From Anaerolineae bacterium (lineage in GTDB: Bacteria; Chloroflexota; Anaerolineae; DRVO01), in the NCBI GenBank assembly GCA_013178015.1, contig JABLXR010000001.1:1-64000 (forward strand): a stretch of DNA of 64,000 bases. Direction: 5' to 3'. Below the pieces are notes generated by a model that had not been told where the DNA came from, did not search any database, and saw nothing but the letters and a program-made list of their open reading frames with translations. Position 1 is the first letter of the stretch. Each line of letters starts with the position of its first letter. Of the stretch, positions 7,598 to 15,880 are shown one piece after another. A program made the translations under genes and the position numbers.

Positions 7598-9088
7598 TCA
7601 CGCGCCGCCCGTCACCTCCCCCAGCCGCTCCAGCATCGCCCGGCGCATCACCTCCATCGGTGCCTTCCGCCCGGTCCAGAGTTCGAACTGCCGGGCCGCC
7701 TGGTGCACGAAGTGCCCCAGCCCCGACACCGTGCGGCAACCGGCCCTGCGAGCCTCGCGCAGGAGCCGCGTCTCCAGGGGGTTGTAGACGGCGTCGTACA
7801 CCACCAGCCCAGGTCGGAGCATCTCCGCCGGGACCACCGACGCGTCCGCCCGCGGATGCATCCCCACGCTAGTGGTCTGGAGCAGCAGATCGGTAGGCAC
7901 GCTGGCCATCTCCTCCAGAGGCACGAATTCTGCCCCCACCTCCTGGGCCAGGGCCCGACCCCGGCTCTCGGTTCGGTTGGCGATCACCACCCTCACCCCG
8001 CGCGCCGCCAGCCCATGCGCCAGCGCCCGGCCCAGCCCACCTGCTCCCACTACCAGGGCTCGCATGTCCTCTAGCCGCGACCCGGCCGGCAAGGCTTCCT
8101 CGATGCTGATCAGCGCGCCGGCCACGTCCGTGTTGTACCCGTGGAATCGTCCGTCGCTCACCACCACCGTGTTGACCGCCTGCAGCCGGAGGGCTAACGG
8201 CTCGACCTCGTCCATGGCGGCCACTACCGCCTGCTTGTGAGGGATAGTGACGCTATAGCCACGGAATCCCAGAGGCGTGAACTCCCGCAAGAAGGATACC
8301 GGCTCCTCCACCAGCAGGGGCACGTACACCGCATCCAGCCCGCAGTGAGCGAAGGCGGCGTTATGCACCGCCGGGCTCATGGAGTGGCCCACCGGGTTGG
8401 CCACCACCCCATAGAGATCAGTGGCGGGCGTGATCGCTCGCACCCGGTACATGCCCACCATGTCAGAAAGGGGCACCTGGCCGGGTGCTACCTCCGCTCC
8501 CTCCTCGAGGGCGGCGAAGGTGAGCAGGGCACCATAGCGGCCGGCCAGGATGCGGCTGATTACGCCCGCCTCGCCCATGGCCAGGGCGATCGTAGGCCGG
8601 TCCGCCCTCTGCAGCAGCGAGAAGACCTCCAGGTTGTCCTCGATTCGTCTTGCTGTCACCGCGACCTTGACCGTGTCCGCTCCCATCGCCGCCAGATCGT
8701 CGTAGATGCGGGACAGTGGTCGGGGCAGGCCCTCAAAGTCGTGGTAGGAGGCGATCATCTTGCTGTGCCCCTCCCGGGCCAGCCGGTGCACCACGTCGTG
8801 CTCTGCGTCCACGTACTCGGCGCCGAGACGCATGGCCCGCCCCAGAACGGCCAGCCTATCCTCCTCGGCCCCCTCGAACCTGCCTCCGGCACGCCTGGGC
8901 CTGCAGGTCACGATGACCGGAAGGGGGCGCTCGCAAAGCAGAGCCTCCAGGTCGAAGCCGGGTATTAGGTCCAGCCGCAGCTCGACCAGGTCGGCCCCTC
9001 CCTTCGCCGCCTGGGCCACCGCCCGCAACGCTCCCAGCATGTCCGGCGCCGCAATCGAGACGCAGATCATCGTTCCCCGTTCGTCCAA
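7598..9088 (-). CDS. aroDE: Fused 3-dehydroquinate dehydratase / shikimate dehydrogenase
   Basis: Catalyses two consecutive steps of the shikimate pathway: 3-dehydroquinate to 3-dehydroshikimate, then NADPH reduction to shikimate. The N-terminal half is a type I dehydroquinase (VELRLDL, VTCRPR, catalytic His in ASYHDFEG, Schiff-base Lys in DTVKVAVTA). The C-terminal half is AroE-like (NPVGHSMSPAVHN, SVTIPHKQAV with the catalytic Lys, VNTVV, GYNTDVAG, nucleotide-binding VVGAGGLGRALA). The TTG at 9088 has AGGAGG 5 nt upstream. An ATG at 9070 gives MICVSIAA but has poorer spacing. The fusion resembles the plant enzyme and is known in some bacteria. No other aro gene is nearby. Confidence 0.92.
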   Translation of the reverse strand: MDERGTMICVSIAAPDMLGALRAVAQAAKGGADLVELRLDLIPGFDLEALLCERPLPVIVTCRPRRAGGRFEGAEEDRLAVLGRAMRLGAEYVDAEHDVVHRLAREGHSKMIASYHDFEGLPRPLSRIYDDLAAMGADTVKVAVTARRIEDNLEVFSLLQRADRPTIALAMGEAGVISRILAGRYGALLTFAALEEGAEVAPGQVPLSDMVGMYRVRAITPATDLYGVVANPVGHSMSPAVHNAAFAHCGLDAVYVPLLVEEPVSFLREFTPLGFRGYSVTIPHKQAVVAAMDEVEPLALRLQAVNTVVVSDGRFHGYNTDVAGALISIEEALPAGSRLEDMRALVVGAGGLGRALAHGLAARGVRVVIANRTESRGRALAQEVGAEFVPLEEMASVPTDLLLQTTSVGMHPRADASVVPAEMLRPGLVVYDAVYNPLETRLLREARRAGCRTVSGLGHFVHQAARQFELWTGRKAPMEVMRRAMLERLGEVTGGA

Positions 9089-9245
9089 GCCTCCCTCCTG
9101 TGCCGGCCACCCGGCTCCCATCATTGAGTCAATCTTACCCGTGGCCATGGGAGCAGGCCAAAGACCCCCAACTGCGCCGGCGGTCTTCCGCCGCCCTCTG
9201 TTTCCTCCTGAGGGTCGGCCTCCCCCAGCTCAGCACGTCTGAGCA

Positions 9246-9275
9246 TTGGCGGCCCGCTGGCAACATCTGTAATAT
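9246..9275 (+). promoter_or_regulatory. Possible promoter for the URO-D/M42 run
   Basis: TTGGCG (9246-9251), an 18-nt spacer and TAATAT (9270-9275) lie in the 271-nt region between divergent aroDE and the first URO-D-like gene. The match is moderate. No other strong element was seen in this intergenic stretch. Confidence 0.35.
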
Positions 9276-9359
9276 GTGGCCCTGTTCGCCAACTCCGCTG
9301 CCCTCGTGGCGTCCAGCTTCTCGGCCGCCACCTGCAGTGCCAACACCTCGGAGGCGACT

Positions 9360-10436
9360 GTGGAGGAGATGACGTCGCGTCAGCGCATGCTGGCAGCCAT
9401 TGGGCACCAGCCTGTGGACCGGGTGCCCGTAGCCCCCTTCGGGCTGGGCCGCCTGGACCCTGCGGGCGAGGTGGCTGCCGAGCTGATCGAGAAGACCGAT
9501 CCTTTCATCCTGGCCCCAGCCGGGGGCAATCCGTTTCTGGGCGCCGACCCGGACATCTCCGTTGTTCAGGATGGCCCCGATACCATCACTGTGTACCACA
9601 CCCCGACAGGGGACCTGACCCGCGTCTTCCATCGCACCGAGATCACCGGGTATACCACCCAGTTCCCCTGCCGCTCGGCCCAGGACCTCGATGCCTTCAT
9701 GGCCATGCCCTGGAAGCCCGCAGTGGTAGACGTGGAGCCTTTCCTGCGCCGCAAGGCCGAGATCGGCCAGGATGGCCTGGTGCTCGTCAGCATAGACAAC
9801 GGCATCTGCCTCCCGGCTACCATGATGTCCCCGGAGGACACCTGCCTGCTCTGGGCTGAGGCTCCCGCTTTCATGCGCGACGTGGTCGCCGAGGCGAGCC
9901 GCCGCGTGGAGGATTTCGTGCGCCGAGCCTCCGCTCAGGGCGTGGACGCCTATCGCATCATCGGCGGCGAGTACGCCAGCGAAATGCTCGGCCCTCGCGC
10001 ATTCTCCGCCCTGATCACCCCCTTCGATACTTCCCTCGTGTCCCTCATCCACGAGTGTGGCGGAATTGCCCACTACCACAATCATGGAGACGTAGACCGC
10101 TACCTCGAGCTCCTAGCCGATCTGGGAATAGACTCCCTCGATCCTCTGGAGGTGCCCCCCTTCGGCAACGTGGACCTGGGCGACGCCATCCGCCGCATCG
10201 GGGATCGCGTCTGCCTGGTAGGCGGGCTGGATGACATGGAGGTACTGGAGACCAGAACGACGGACGAGGTGCTGTCGCTAGCGCGGGACACATTGAGGAG
10301 AACAGGAACACGAAGCTTCATGCTGGGCGGCACTAGCTCGGGCATCTACATCGAGCGGGCGGCCCGTCACTTCATAGCCCTGGTGGACGTGGCGCGGGAG
10401 TTCGCCGGCTACGAAGTCGAGAGGAGCGCCACATGA
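9360..10436 (+). CDS. URO-D-like (MtaA/CmuA-type) methyltransferase family protein
   Basis: The N-terminal pattern TSRQRMLAAIGHQPVDRVPV is the usual opening of uroporphyrinogen-decarboxylase-fold proteins related to the corrinoid methyltransferases MtaA and CmuA. A likely metal-site region is HECGGIAHYHNHGD, followed by LADLGIDSLDPLEVPPFGN and VCLVGGLD on consecutive barrel strands. GTG 9360 has GGAGG (9350-9354) 5 nt upstream; ATG 9369 is the alternative. Such proteins usually move methyl groups between a cobamide and coenzyme M, tetrahydrofolate or a small substrate. No corrinoid protein is adjacent, so the substrate is unknown. True uroporphyrinogen decarboxylation is unlikely because no heme genes are near. 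It overlaps the next gene by 4 nt. Confidence 0.75.
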   Translation: MEEMTSRQRMLAAIGHQPVDRVPVAPFGLGRLDPAGEVAAELIEKTDPFILAPAGGNPFLGADPDISVVQDGPDTITVYHTPTGDLTRVFHRTEITGYTTQFPCRSAQDLDAFMAMPWKPAVVDVEPFLRRKAEIGQDGLVLVSIDNGICLPATMMSPEDTCLLWAEAPAFMRDVVAEASRRVEDFVRRASAQGVDAYRIIGGEYASEMLGPRAFSALITPFDTSLVSLIHECGGIAHYHNHGDVDRYLELLADLGIDSLDPLEVPPFGNVDLGDAIRRIGDRVCLVGGLDDMEVLETRTTDEVLSLARDTLRRTGTRSFMLGGTSSGIYIERAARHFIALVDVAREFAGYEVERSAT

Positions 10437-11422
10437 GCCAGAGCAGCGGAGTTCGCTGGCGGCTCGCCGTTCCTCCCGAGGTCGAGACCGAGTATGTAGG
10501 CACCACGCTGGGCGACTATTACACCCGCGCCGACGTGGCCGTCCACACCCAGATCCGGGCCCGCGAGCTCTTCCAGTCGGCCTATGGAGTGGATGTCGGG
10601 GGCGTCGCGGTCCCCGTTCCTGCGTACGTGGGCGTGGCCTCGCTGGGGGCCAAGCTGGTGCTGCCCGACGACCACCCACCGATGGTGGCTAACCTGGGCC
10701 GGGTCCTGGCCGACCGCGACTCGGTGCTGGCGCTGCGACCGGCCGTGCCAGAGGCAAGCGACTGGCTGCAGCGCTATCTCGCCATGCGAGAGGAAATGGG
10801 CCGCATACTGGGCAAGCTTCCTCCTCTTGGCGCCGGCCAGGAGGGCCCCATCACCTCGGCCGTTCTGCTGCGCGGGGACCGTTTCTTCCTCGATGTCTTG
10901 GACGACCCCGAGGTGGCCCATCACCTCCTGGGGGTAGTCACCCAGACGTACATCAGCTTCGTACGCTACGCGAGACGCATCAACGGCCAGCCCGAGACCG
11001 GCAACACCGGCATCGCCGACGACATGGCCGGCATGCTCCCACCTGCCTTGTGGCCGGAGTTCGTGCTGCCCTACTGGCTGCGCATCTACGAGGAGCTAGG
11101 TCCCGGTCGCCGCAGCGTTCATACCGAGCTGTTACGCCCCGACCACCTTCGCTTCCTTCGGGAACTTAGGATAGACGCCTACGACCCCGGTAACGACCAG
11201 TACCTGCAGGTCGAGGACGTCATCGGCCTAGTAGGCCACATGGACGTGTCCTGGAACCTGCACACCGTGCGGGACATGCTCGACGGCACCCCGGCGACCA
11301 TACGCACCACCTACACCGCCGCGGTGGATGCCGGCATGCGCCACATGATGACGGAGCTGTGCCGGCGCACACCCCGGGAGAACGTGGCGGCGTTCGTCGA
11401 AGTAGCCCGGGAACACGAGTAG
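10433..11422 (+). CDS. Second URO-D-like family protein
   Basis: This 329-residue protein starts in an ATGA overlap with the preceding gene. It shows the URO-D-fold pattern in diverged form: VGGVAVPVPAYVGVASLGAK near the N-terminus, SVHTELLRPDHLRFLRELRIDAYDPGN on the strand facing the active site, and HTVRDMLDG later on. The family's common opening (RQR..A....PDRVP) is missing. It may act as a partner subunit of the upstream protein or as an independent enzyme. Substrate unknown; the family call rests on overall pattern and the paired arrangement. Confidence 0.6.
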   Translation: MSQSSGVRWRLAVPPEVETEYVGTTLGDYYTRADVAVHTQIRARELFQSAYGVDVGGVAVPVPAYVGVASLGAKLVLPDDHPPMVANLGRVLADRDSVLALRPAVPEASDWLQRYLAMREEMGRILGKLPPLGAGQEGPITSAVLLRGDRFFLDVLDDPEVAHHLLGVVTQTYISFVRYARRINGQPETGNTGIADDMAGMLPPALWPEFVLPYWLRIYEELGPGRRSVHTELLRPDHLRFLRELRIDAYDPGNDQYLQVEDVIGLVGHMDVSWNLHTVRDMLDGTPATIRTTYTAAVDAGMRHMMTELCRRTPRENVAAFVEVAREHE

Positions 11423-11515
11423 CAGGGCCGCTGGGGCTGGAGCCCGTGCCCGGCTTTGACCGCCGCTCCCACGCGGTGCTATCCTCCTACGGCAGTGGAA
11501 CAGTGGAGGCATAGC

Positions 11516-11803
11516 TTGGTCGTCAAAGGATTACCCCGCCCGTCGCGCGCCCTCGGTCCCTCGCAGGCTACGGCGCCTTACCTGAGCCGAGCCCTGCTCG
11601 CCGTAGAAGGGCGGTTGCACTCGCTCTATGCCCGGCATAACCCCGGAGATGAGCGACGCCGCCTCGCCAGCATCGCCGCCGCTACCGACGCCCAGTCGCC
11701 CCTGTGGGACGAGTTCCTCCAGATCACGTACCTGGAGAACGTCCGCGAGGGCTTGCGCTCCACCCTGCTGGCGCTGGACCAGCAGCACGGGAGGCATCCG
11801 TGA
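11516..11803 (+). CDS. Unrecognised small protein coupled to M42 peptidase
   Basis: A 95-residue protein beginning at TTG 11516, chosen because GGAGG (11505-11509) is 6 nt upstream. The same frame is open from 11456. The sequence is basic, with likely helices (SRALLAVEGRLHSLYARHN, then SPLWDEFLQITYLENVREGL) and no signal peptide, membrane segment or metal motif. Its TGA overlaps the GTG start of the first M42 peptidase, which suggests coordinated production. I do not recognise the family. Confidence 0.6.
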   Translation: MVVKGLPRPSRALGPSQATAPYLSRALLAVEGRLHSLYARHNPGDERRRLASIAAATDAQSPLWDEFLQITYLENVREGLRSTLLALDQQHGRHP

Positions 11804-12858
11804 ACACCGCCGAGTTCCTGAAAGCCCTCACCGAGGCGTCTGGCGTCTCCGGCTACGAGCATGAGGTCCGCGGCCTGGTCACCGCAGAGTTTGGCCTGCT
11901 GTGCGACGAGGTGAGCACCGATGCCATGGGAAGCGTCTGGGGCATCAAGCGGGGCTCCCCTGGCGAGCACCGGATCATGCTGGCCGGCCACATGGACGAG
12001 ATCGGGTTGATAGTGAAAGCCATCGACAAGGACGTGCTTCGGTTCACCCAGGTAGGCGGCTTCGACGTGCGCGTCCTGCCTGGCCAGCCCGTATGGGTCC
12101 ACGGCCGTCAGACCATGCCCGGGGTGATAGGTATGCGGCCGCCGCACGTGATGTCGGCCGAGGAGCGCGACAAGGTCCTCCCCATGGAGGACCTGTTTGT
12201 TGACGTGGGCCTTACCGCCGACCAGATCGGCGGCCAGGTTCGCGTGGGTGACCTGATCACCCTGCGGCGCGGTTACGTAGAGCTGAGGAACGGGTTCGTC
12301 GCCAGCAAGGCCATGGATGACCGTGCTGGAGTGGCCGCGCTCCACCATTGCCTTCAGGTGCTCCAGGGGATGCGCCAGCGGTGGGATGTCTACGCCGTGG
12401 CCACGGTGCAGGAGGAAGTGGGACTCCGAGGGGCCATGACCAGCAGCTACGGGGTGGAGCCCCAGGCGGCCATAGCGGTGGACGTGACCTTCGCCCGCAC
12501 GCCCGACGTACCTGAGATGAGAACGATCGAGGCGGACAAGGGACCGGGCATCGCTCGCGGCCCCAACCTTCACCCCGTGATGTACGAGCGGCTGGTGGAG
12601 ACAGCCAAGAAGCACGAGATACCTTACCAGTGCGAAGCCATACCAGGCCGCAGCGGCACTGACGCCTGGGCCATACAGGTGTGCCGCGAAGGAGTACCTA
12701 CGGGCCTCCTGGGGCTGCCACTGCGCTACATGCACACGCCGGTCGAGACCCTATGCCTGCGGGACGTGGAGCGCTGTGGCCGGCTGATGGCCCACTTCAT
12801 CGCCGACCTGGACGACGCCATCCTGGACCGCTTCAGGCCCGCGTTGCCGGAGGAATGA
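11800..12858 (+). CDS. M42 family metallo-aminopeptidase (copy 1)
   Basis: M42 enzymes (TET, glutamyl aminopeptidase and endoglucanase M types) are large cytosolic di-metal aminopeptidases. Visible metal and catalytic positions are AGHMDEIGLIV, KAMDDRAGV (bridging Asp), TVQEEVGLRGA (catalytic Glu-Glu pair), AVDVTFA and the late His in RYMHTPVE. The start GTG 11800 has GGGAGG (11790-11795) just upstream and overlaps the 95-residue gene. Length 352 is typical. The first of three consecutive paralogues. Confidence 0.9.
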   Translation: MNTAEFLKALTEASGVSGYEHEVRGLVTAEFGLLCDEVSTDAMGSVWGIKRGSPGEHRIMLAGHMDEIGLIVKAIDKDVLRFTQVGGFDVRVLPGQPVWVHGRQTMPGVIGMRPPHVMSAEERDKVLPMEDLFVDVGLTADQIGGQVRVGDLITLRRGYVELRNGFVASKAMDDRAGVAALHHCLQVLQGMRQRWDVYAVATVQEEVGLRGAMTSSYGVEPQAAIAVDVTFARTPDVPEMRTIEADKGPGIARGPNLHPVMYERLVETAKKHEIPYQCEAIPGRSGTDAWAIQVCREGVPTGLLGLPLRYMHTPVETLCLRDVERCGRLMAHFIADLDDAILDRFRPALPEE

Positions 12859-12860
12859 GA

Positions 12861-13925
12861 ATGGACATCGCCTTCCTGCAGACCCTCTCCGAGGCACGCG
12901 GCGTGTCGGGCGACGAGGGAGAAGTCCGAGGCCTGCTGGCCCGCTCGCTCAAGGGCACCGTGGACGAGTTGAGGACCGACACCATCGGCAACCTCATCGC
13001 CCTGCGCCGGGGCACGGGCCGGTCCTCCTTGCGCGTGATGGTAGTAGCCCACATGGACGAAGTGGGGCTCATGGTCACAGGTGCCGACGCCAACGGCTTC
13101 CTGCGCTTCCAGCCCGTGGGTGGCATAGATCCTAGAGTCCTGCTCGCCAACCGAGTGCTGGTGGGCAAGGACAGGATCCCGGGCATCATCGGGGTCAAGC
13201 CGGTGCACCTCACCGAACCGTCCGAGCGCAAGAACGTCATCAGGGCCGACCAGCTCTACATTGACATCGGAGCCAAGAACAAAGATGAGGCTCTGGGCGC
13301 CGCCCCCATGGGGGAGTACGTCACTTTCGATACGCCCTTCCACTACCTGCAGGGATGCCGGCCTGAGGACCGTCCTCCCGTGGGTAGGGCGAGCGGCAAG
13401 GCTTTCGACGACCGAGCCGGTTGCTTCGTCCTGGCCTCCCTGCTGGAACACCAGTTCGACTTCGACTTGTACGGCGTCTTCAGCGTCCAGGAGGAGGTAG
13501 GACTGCGGGGGGCCAAAACGGCCGCCTATGCCGTTGCCCCTACCTTGGCCTTTGCCCTGGAAGGCACCGTCTGTGACGATTCGCCCAAGGAGGACGACGT
13601 CAGCCCCACCACCGTCATGGGCCGGGGCCCGGCCGTCACCGTCGCCGACGCCAGCGTGATCTCGGACCGGCGCCTGGTGGATCTGCTCGTGCAAACCGCC
13701 CTCGGCGAAGGGATACCGTACCAGATAAAGCAGCCCAACATCGGCGGGACCGACGCCGGCGCCGTCCACCTCCAGCGCGAGGGCATTCCCTCGGTGGCGG
13801 TGGCCGTGCCCTGCCGGTACCTGCACTCGCCCGAATCGGTGCTAGACCTCCTGGACCTCCACCACGCTGTGAGACTGATGGAGGCTGCTCTTCGCCGCCT
13901 GCCCGAGGCCTGGACCTCGTCGTAG
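12861..13925 (+). CDS. M42 family metallo-aminopeptidase (copy 2)
   Basis: The second M42 paralogue has the motifs VAHMDEVGLMV, KAFDDRAGCF, SVQEEVGLRGAK, ALEGTVCDD, GGTDAGAVH and RYLHSPES. The metal-ligand Asp that follows AVDV in copies 1 and 3 is here in a changed context (LEGTVCDD), as in some M42 subgroups. ATG 12861 has GGAGG (12849-12853) at 7 nt; an ATG at 12855 overlapping the previous stop is too close to that site. Length 354. It is probably made from the same mRNA as copy 1 and might form mixed oligomers with it. Confidence 0.88.
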   Translation: MDIAFLQTLSEARGVSGDEGEVRGLLARSLKGTVDELRTDTIGNLIALRRGTGRSSLRVMVVAHMDEVGLMVTGADANGFLRFQPVGGIDPRVLLANRVLVGKDRIPGIIGVKPVHLTEPSERKNVIRADQLYIDIGAKNKDEALGAAPMGEYVTFDTPFHYLQGCRPEDRPPVGRASGKAFDDRAGCFVLASLLEHQFDFDLYGVFSVQEEVGLRGAKTAAYAVAPTLAFALEGTVCDDSPKEDDVSPTTVMGRGPAVTVADASVISDRRLVDLLVQTALGEGIPYQIKQPNIGGTDAGAVHLQREGIPSVAVAVPCRYLHSPESVLDLLDLHHAVRLMEAALRRLPEAWTSS

Positions 13926-13998
13926 GACCGGCTCGCCAGGCACGACGCCGGCGCGGCCCGTGCGTTCGCCCGTGACGCCCTAGCATGGGGAGGATCTC

Positions 13999-14985
13999 GT
14001 GAAGGATACACTGTGCAAGCTGAGCCAAGCCTACGGCCCGTCCGGCAACGAGGGCCAGATAAGAGACCTGATTCGCAGCGAGGTCGAGGGCCTGGCCGAC
14101 GTGGTTACCGTCGACGCCCTGGGCAACCTGGTGGCCGTCAAGGGCAGCGGCGGGCGGCGGGTGATGCTGGCCGCCCACATGGACGAGATAGGCATCATCG
14201 TCAGCCACATTGATGAGAAGGGCTTCCTCCGCTTCGGCACCATCGGCGGGGTTCGTGCTCTGGGCCTGGTGGGCAGCCGGGTGCGCTTCGCCGACGGCTC
14301 CACTGGCGTCATCGGAGTGGAGAAGCTCGAAGACGGGGACAAGATACCCGCGCTATCCAAGCTGTTCATAGACGTCGGCGCTCGCAGCCGGGACGACGTG
14401 CGCGTGAAGGTGGGCGACATCGCTTCCATGGATCGACCCTTTGGCCAGTGCGGCAGCCGCTTCATCGGCAAGGCCATGGACGACCGGGCCGGATGCGCTG
14501 TCCTAATCGAGACCCTGCGCCGCCTGGACCGGCCCCGGAACGAGGTCCACTTCGCTTTCACCACTCAGGAGGAGGTTGGCCTGCGTGGCGCCACCACTTG
14601 TGCTTACTGCGTGGACCCTCAGGTGGCCCTGGCTGTAGATGTAACCGGCACAGGCGATACGCCCAAGTGCCCTGTGATGGCGGTGTCGCTGGGTGAGGGC
14701 GCGGCTATCAAGGTCCGAGATGGCGGCATGCTCGCCCACCCGGCGGTGAAGGATCTGCTCGTGGCCCGGGCCGAGGAGAAGGGCATCCCCTATCAACTGG
14801 AGGTCCTCGAGGGCGGGACCACAGACGCGCGGGTGATGCAGACCACTCGAGCCGGAGTGCCCACTGGAGCCGTCTCCGTCCCCTGCCGCTACATTCACAC
14901 TCCCTCCGAGATGATAGACGAGCGCGACGCTGAAGCCGCGGTCAATCTGCTCCTGGCCTTCGTGGAGAACGACATCTCCCTCTGA
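13999..14985 (+). CDS. M42 family metallo-aminopeptidase (copy 3)
   Basis: The third paralogue, 328 residues. Motifs are AAHMDEIGIIV, KAMDDRAGCAV, TTQEEVGLRGAT, AVDVTGTGDTP, GGTTDARVM and RYIHTPSEM, giving a complete metal and catalytic set. GTG 13999 is preceded by GGGGAGG (about 13987-13993). A 73-nt gap separates it from copy 2. A hairpin follows, so it may be the last gene of the unit that starts at the URO-D-like pair. Confidence 0.9.
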   Translation: MKDTLCKLSQAYGPSGNEGQIRDLIRSEVEGLADVVTVDALGNLVAVKGSGGRRVMLAAHMDEIGIIVSHIDEKGFLRFGTIGGVRALGLVGSRVRFADGSTGVIGVEKLEDGDKIPALSKLFIDVGARSRDDVRVKVGDIASMDRPFGQCGSRFIGKAMDDRAGCAVLIETLRRLDRPRNEVHFAFTTQEEVGLRGATTCAYCVDPQVALAVDVTGTGDTPKCPVMAVSLGEGAAIKVRDGGMLAHPAVKDLLVARAEEKGIPYQLEVLEGGTTDARVMQTTRAGVPTGAVSVPCRYIHTPSEMIDERDAEAAVNLLLAFVENDISL

Positions 14986-15024
14986 GCCTCTCCGACGCCC
15001 TCGGGCTATGCCCACGGCTGGGTT

Positions 15025-15056
15025 GAGGCCGGCGGCCGGGTCTGCCTGCCGGCCTC
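15025..15056 (+). terminator. GC-rich hairpin after the M42 genes
   Basis: GAGGCCGGC (15025-15033) pairs perfectly with GCCGGCCTC (15048-15056) around a 14-nt loop. No T-run follows. It is well placed, 40 nt after the M42 copy 3 stop, to end that unit. Confidence 0.5.
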
Positions 15057-15300
15057 CCCCTGCCTGAGGTCAGATGCCCGGTCGTTTCGTTCCGGCGGCA
15101 ACACCTGCGCCTGGTCAGGCCCAAATGGGCAACGACGGCGCACTGGCTTACGCTGTCGGGGGCCCCGCCGTGCACGGTGCGTACCCGCCGGCCGACCGTA
15201 CGGCGCTGTGCGCCCGCCCTAGACGAGCAGGGCGAGAGAGGACAGCTTCGGAAGCGACGTCGAATCGGAGGGACGTCGTAGCTAGAGCTCGGCCTGGCCT
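15057..15300. other. Intergenic stretch without a gene
   Basis: This is the rest of the 365-nt gap between the third M42 gene and the DUF151 gene. Short open frames on both strands have no Shine-Dalgarno sequence or recognisable product. I see nothing else definite here. Confidence 0.5.
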
Positions 15301-15301
15301 A

Positions 15302-15310
15302 TGGTATAAT
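15302..15310 (+). promoter_or_regulatory. Extended -10 promoter for the DUF151-dnaB run
   Basis: TGGTATAAT is a perfect -10 box (TATAAT, 15305-15310) with the extended TGn element. The region 17 nt upstream (CTAGAG) is a poor -35, as expected for an extended -10 promoter. The leader to the ATG at 15351 would be about 35 nt. Confidence 0.7.
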
Positions 15311-15350
15311 GCCATCGAGAGCTCCGATCAGGACCAAGGGAGGTTTTTTG

Positions 15351-15857
15351 ATGGTCCCGGTTACCATACAGAGCGTCAGAGTTAGCCTGGTGTCCCAGCA
15401 GCGGGTGGTCATTCTGGGCGAGCAGGGAGGAAACCGGTACCTCCCCATCTACATAGGAGCCTTCGAGGCCGACGCCATCACCATCCGCCTGCAGGGGGCA
15501 GCTCTGTGGCGGCCCATGACGCATGACCTCCTCCTGCGTTGCATCGGGCAGCTGGGGGGCGAGGTGCTGCGCGTGGTGGTGACCGATCTCCGCAGCGACA
15601 CCTTCTTCGCCAACATATACGTTCGGCAGGATGGCGAGGAACAGGCTATAGACTCACGTCCTAGCGATGCCCTGGCCCTAGCCGTACGGGCCGGCGTGCC
15701 CGTGTTCGTCAGCGAGTCGGTCATGGAGCAGGCGGGCAACGAGCCCGACCCTTCGCCCTGGATCAACGGCATCCGACCCGAGGTCGCTGATGAGGAAGAC
15801 ATGGGCGCCTTCCGCGACTTCATAGACTCGCTGGACCTGGGCGACCTAGACCAGTGA
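15351..15857 (+). CDS. DUF151 bifunctional nuclease-like protein
   Basis: A 168-residue protein with the BFN/DUF151 pattern: VVILGEQGGNRYLPIYIGAF near the N-terminus and AIDSRPSDALALAVRAGVPVFV toward the C-terminus. Characterised relatives have RNase/DNase activity or serve as stress-related proteins, but the role here is unknown. ATG 15351 has AGGGAGG (15337-15343) 7 nt upstream. It precedes dnaB by 23 nt and could share its transcript. Confidence 0.85.
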   Translation: MVPVTIQSVRVSLVSQQRVVILGEQGGNRYLPIYIGAFEADAITIRLQGAALWRPMTHDLLLRCIGQLGGEVLRVVVTDLRSDTFFANIYVRQDGEEQAIDSRPSDALALAVRAGVPVFVSESVMEQAGNEPDPSPWINGIRPEVADEEDMGAFRDFIDSLDLGDLDQ

Positions 15858-15880
15858 GCCTTCGCCAACGAGCTTGACCC

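Noticed and set aside
6776-7872. Long plus-strand frames opposite the antitoxin and aroDE (6776-7414, 7186-7872)
   Set aside because: They are Pro/Arg/Ser-rich antisense shadows of minus-strand genes, with no Shine-Dalgarno and no family pattern.
9360-10436. Authentic uroporphyrinogen decarboxylase (HemE)
   Set aside because: No heme genes nearby and the sequence fits the MtaA/CmuA-type branch, with a neighbouring diverged paralogue.
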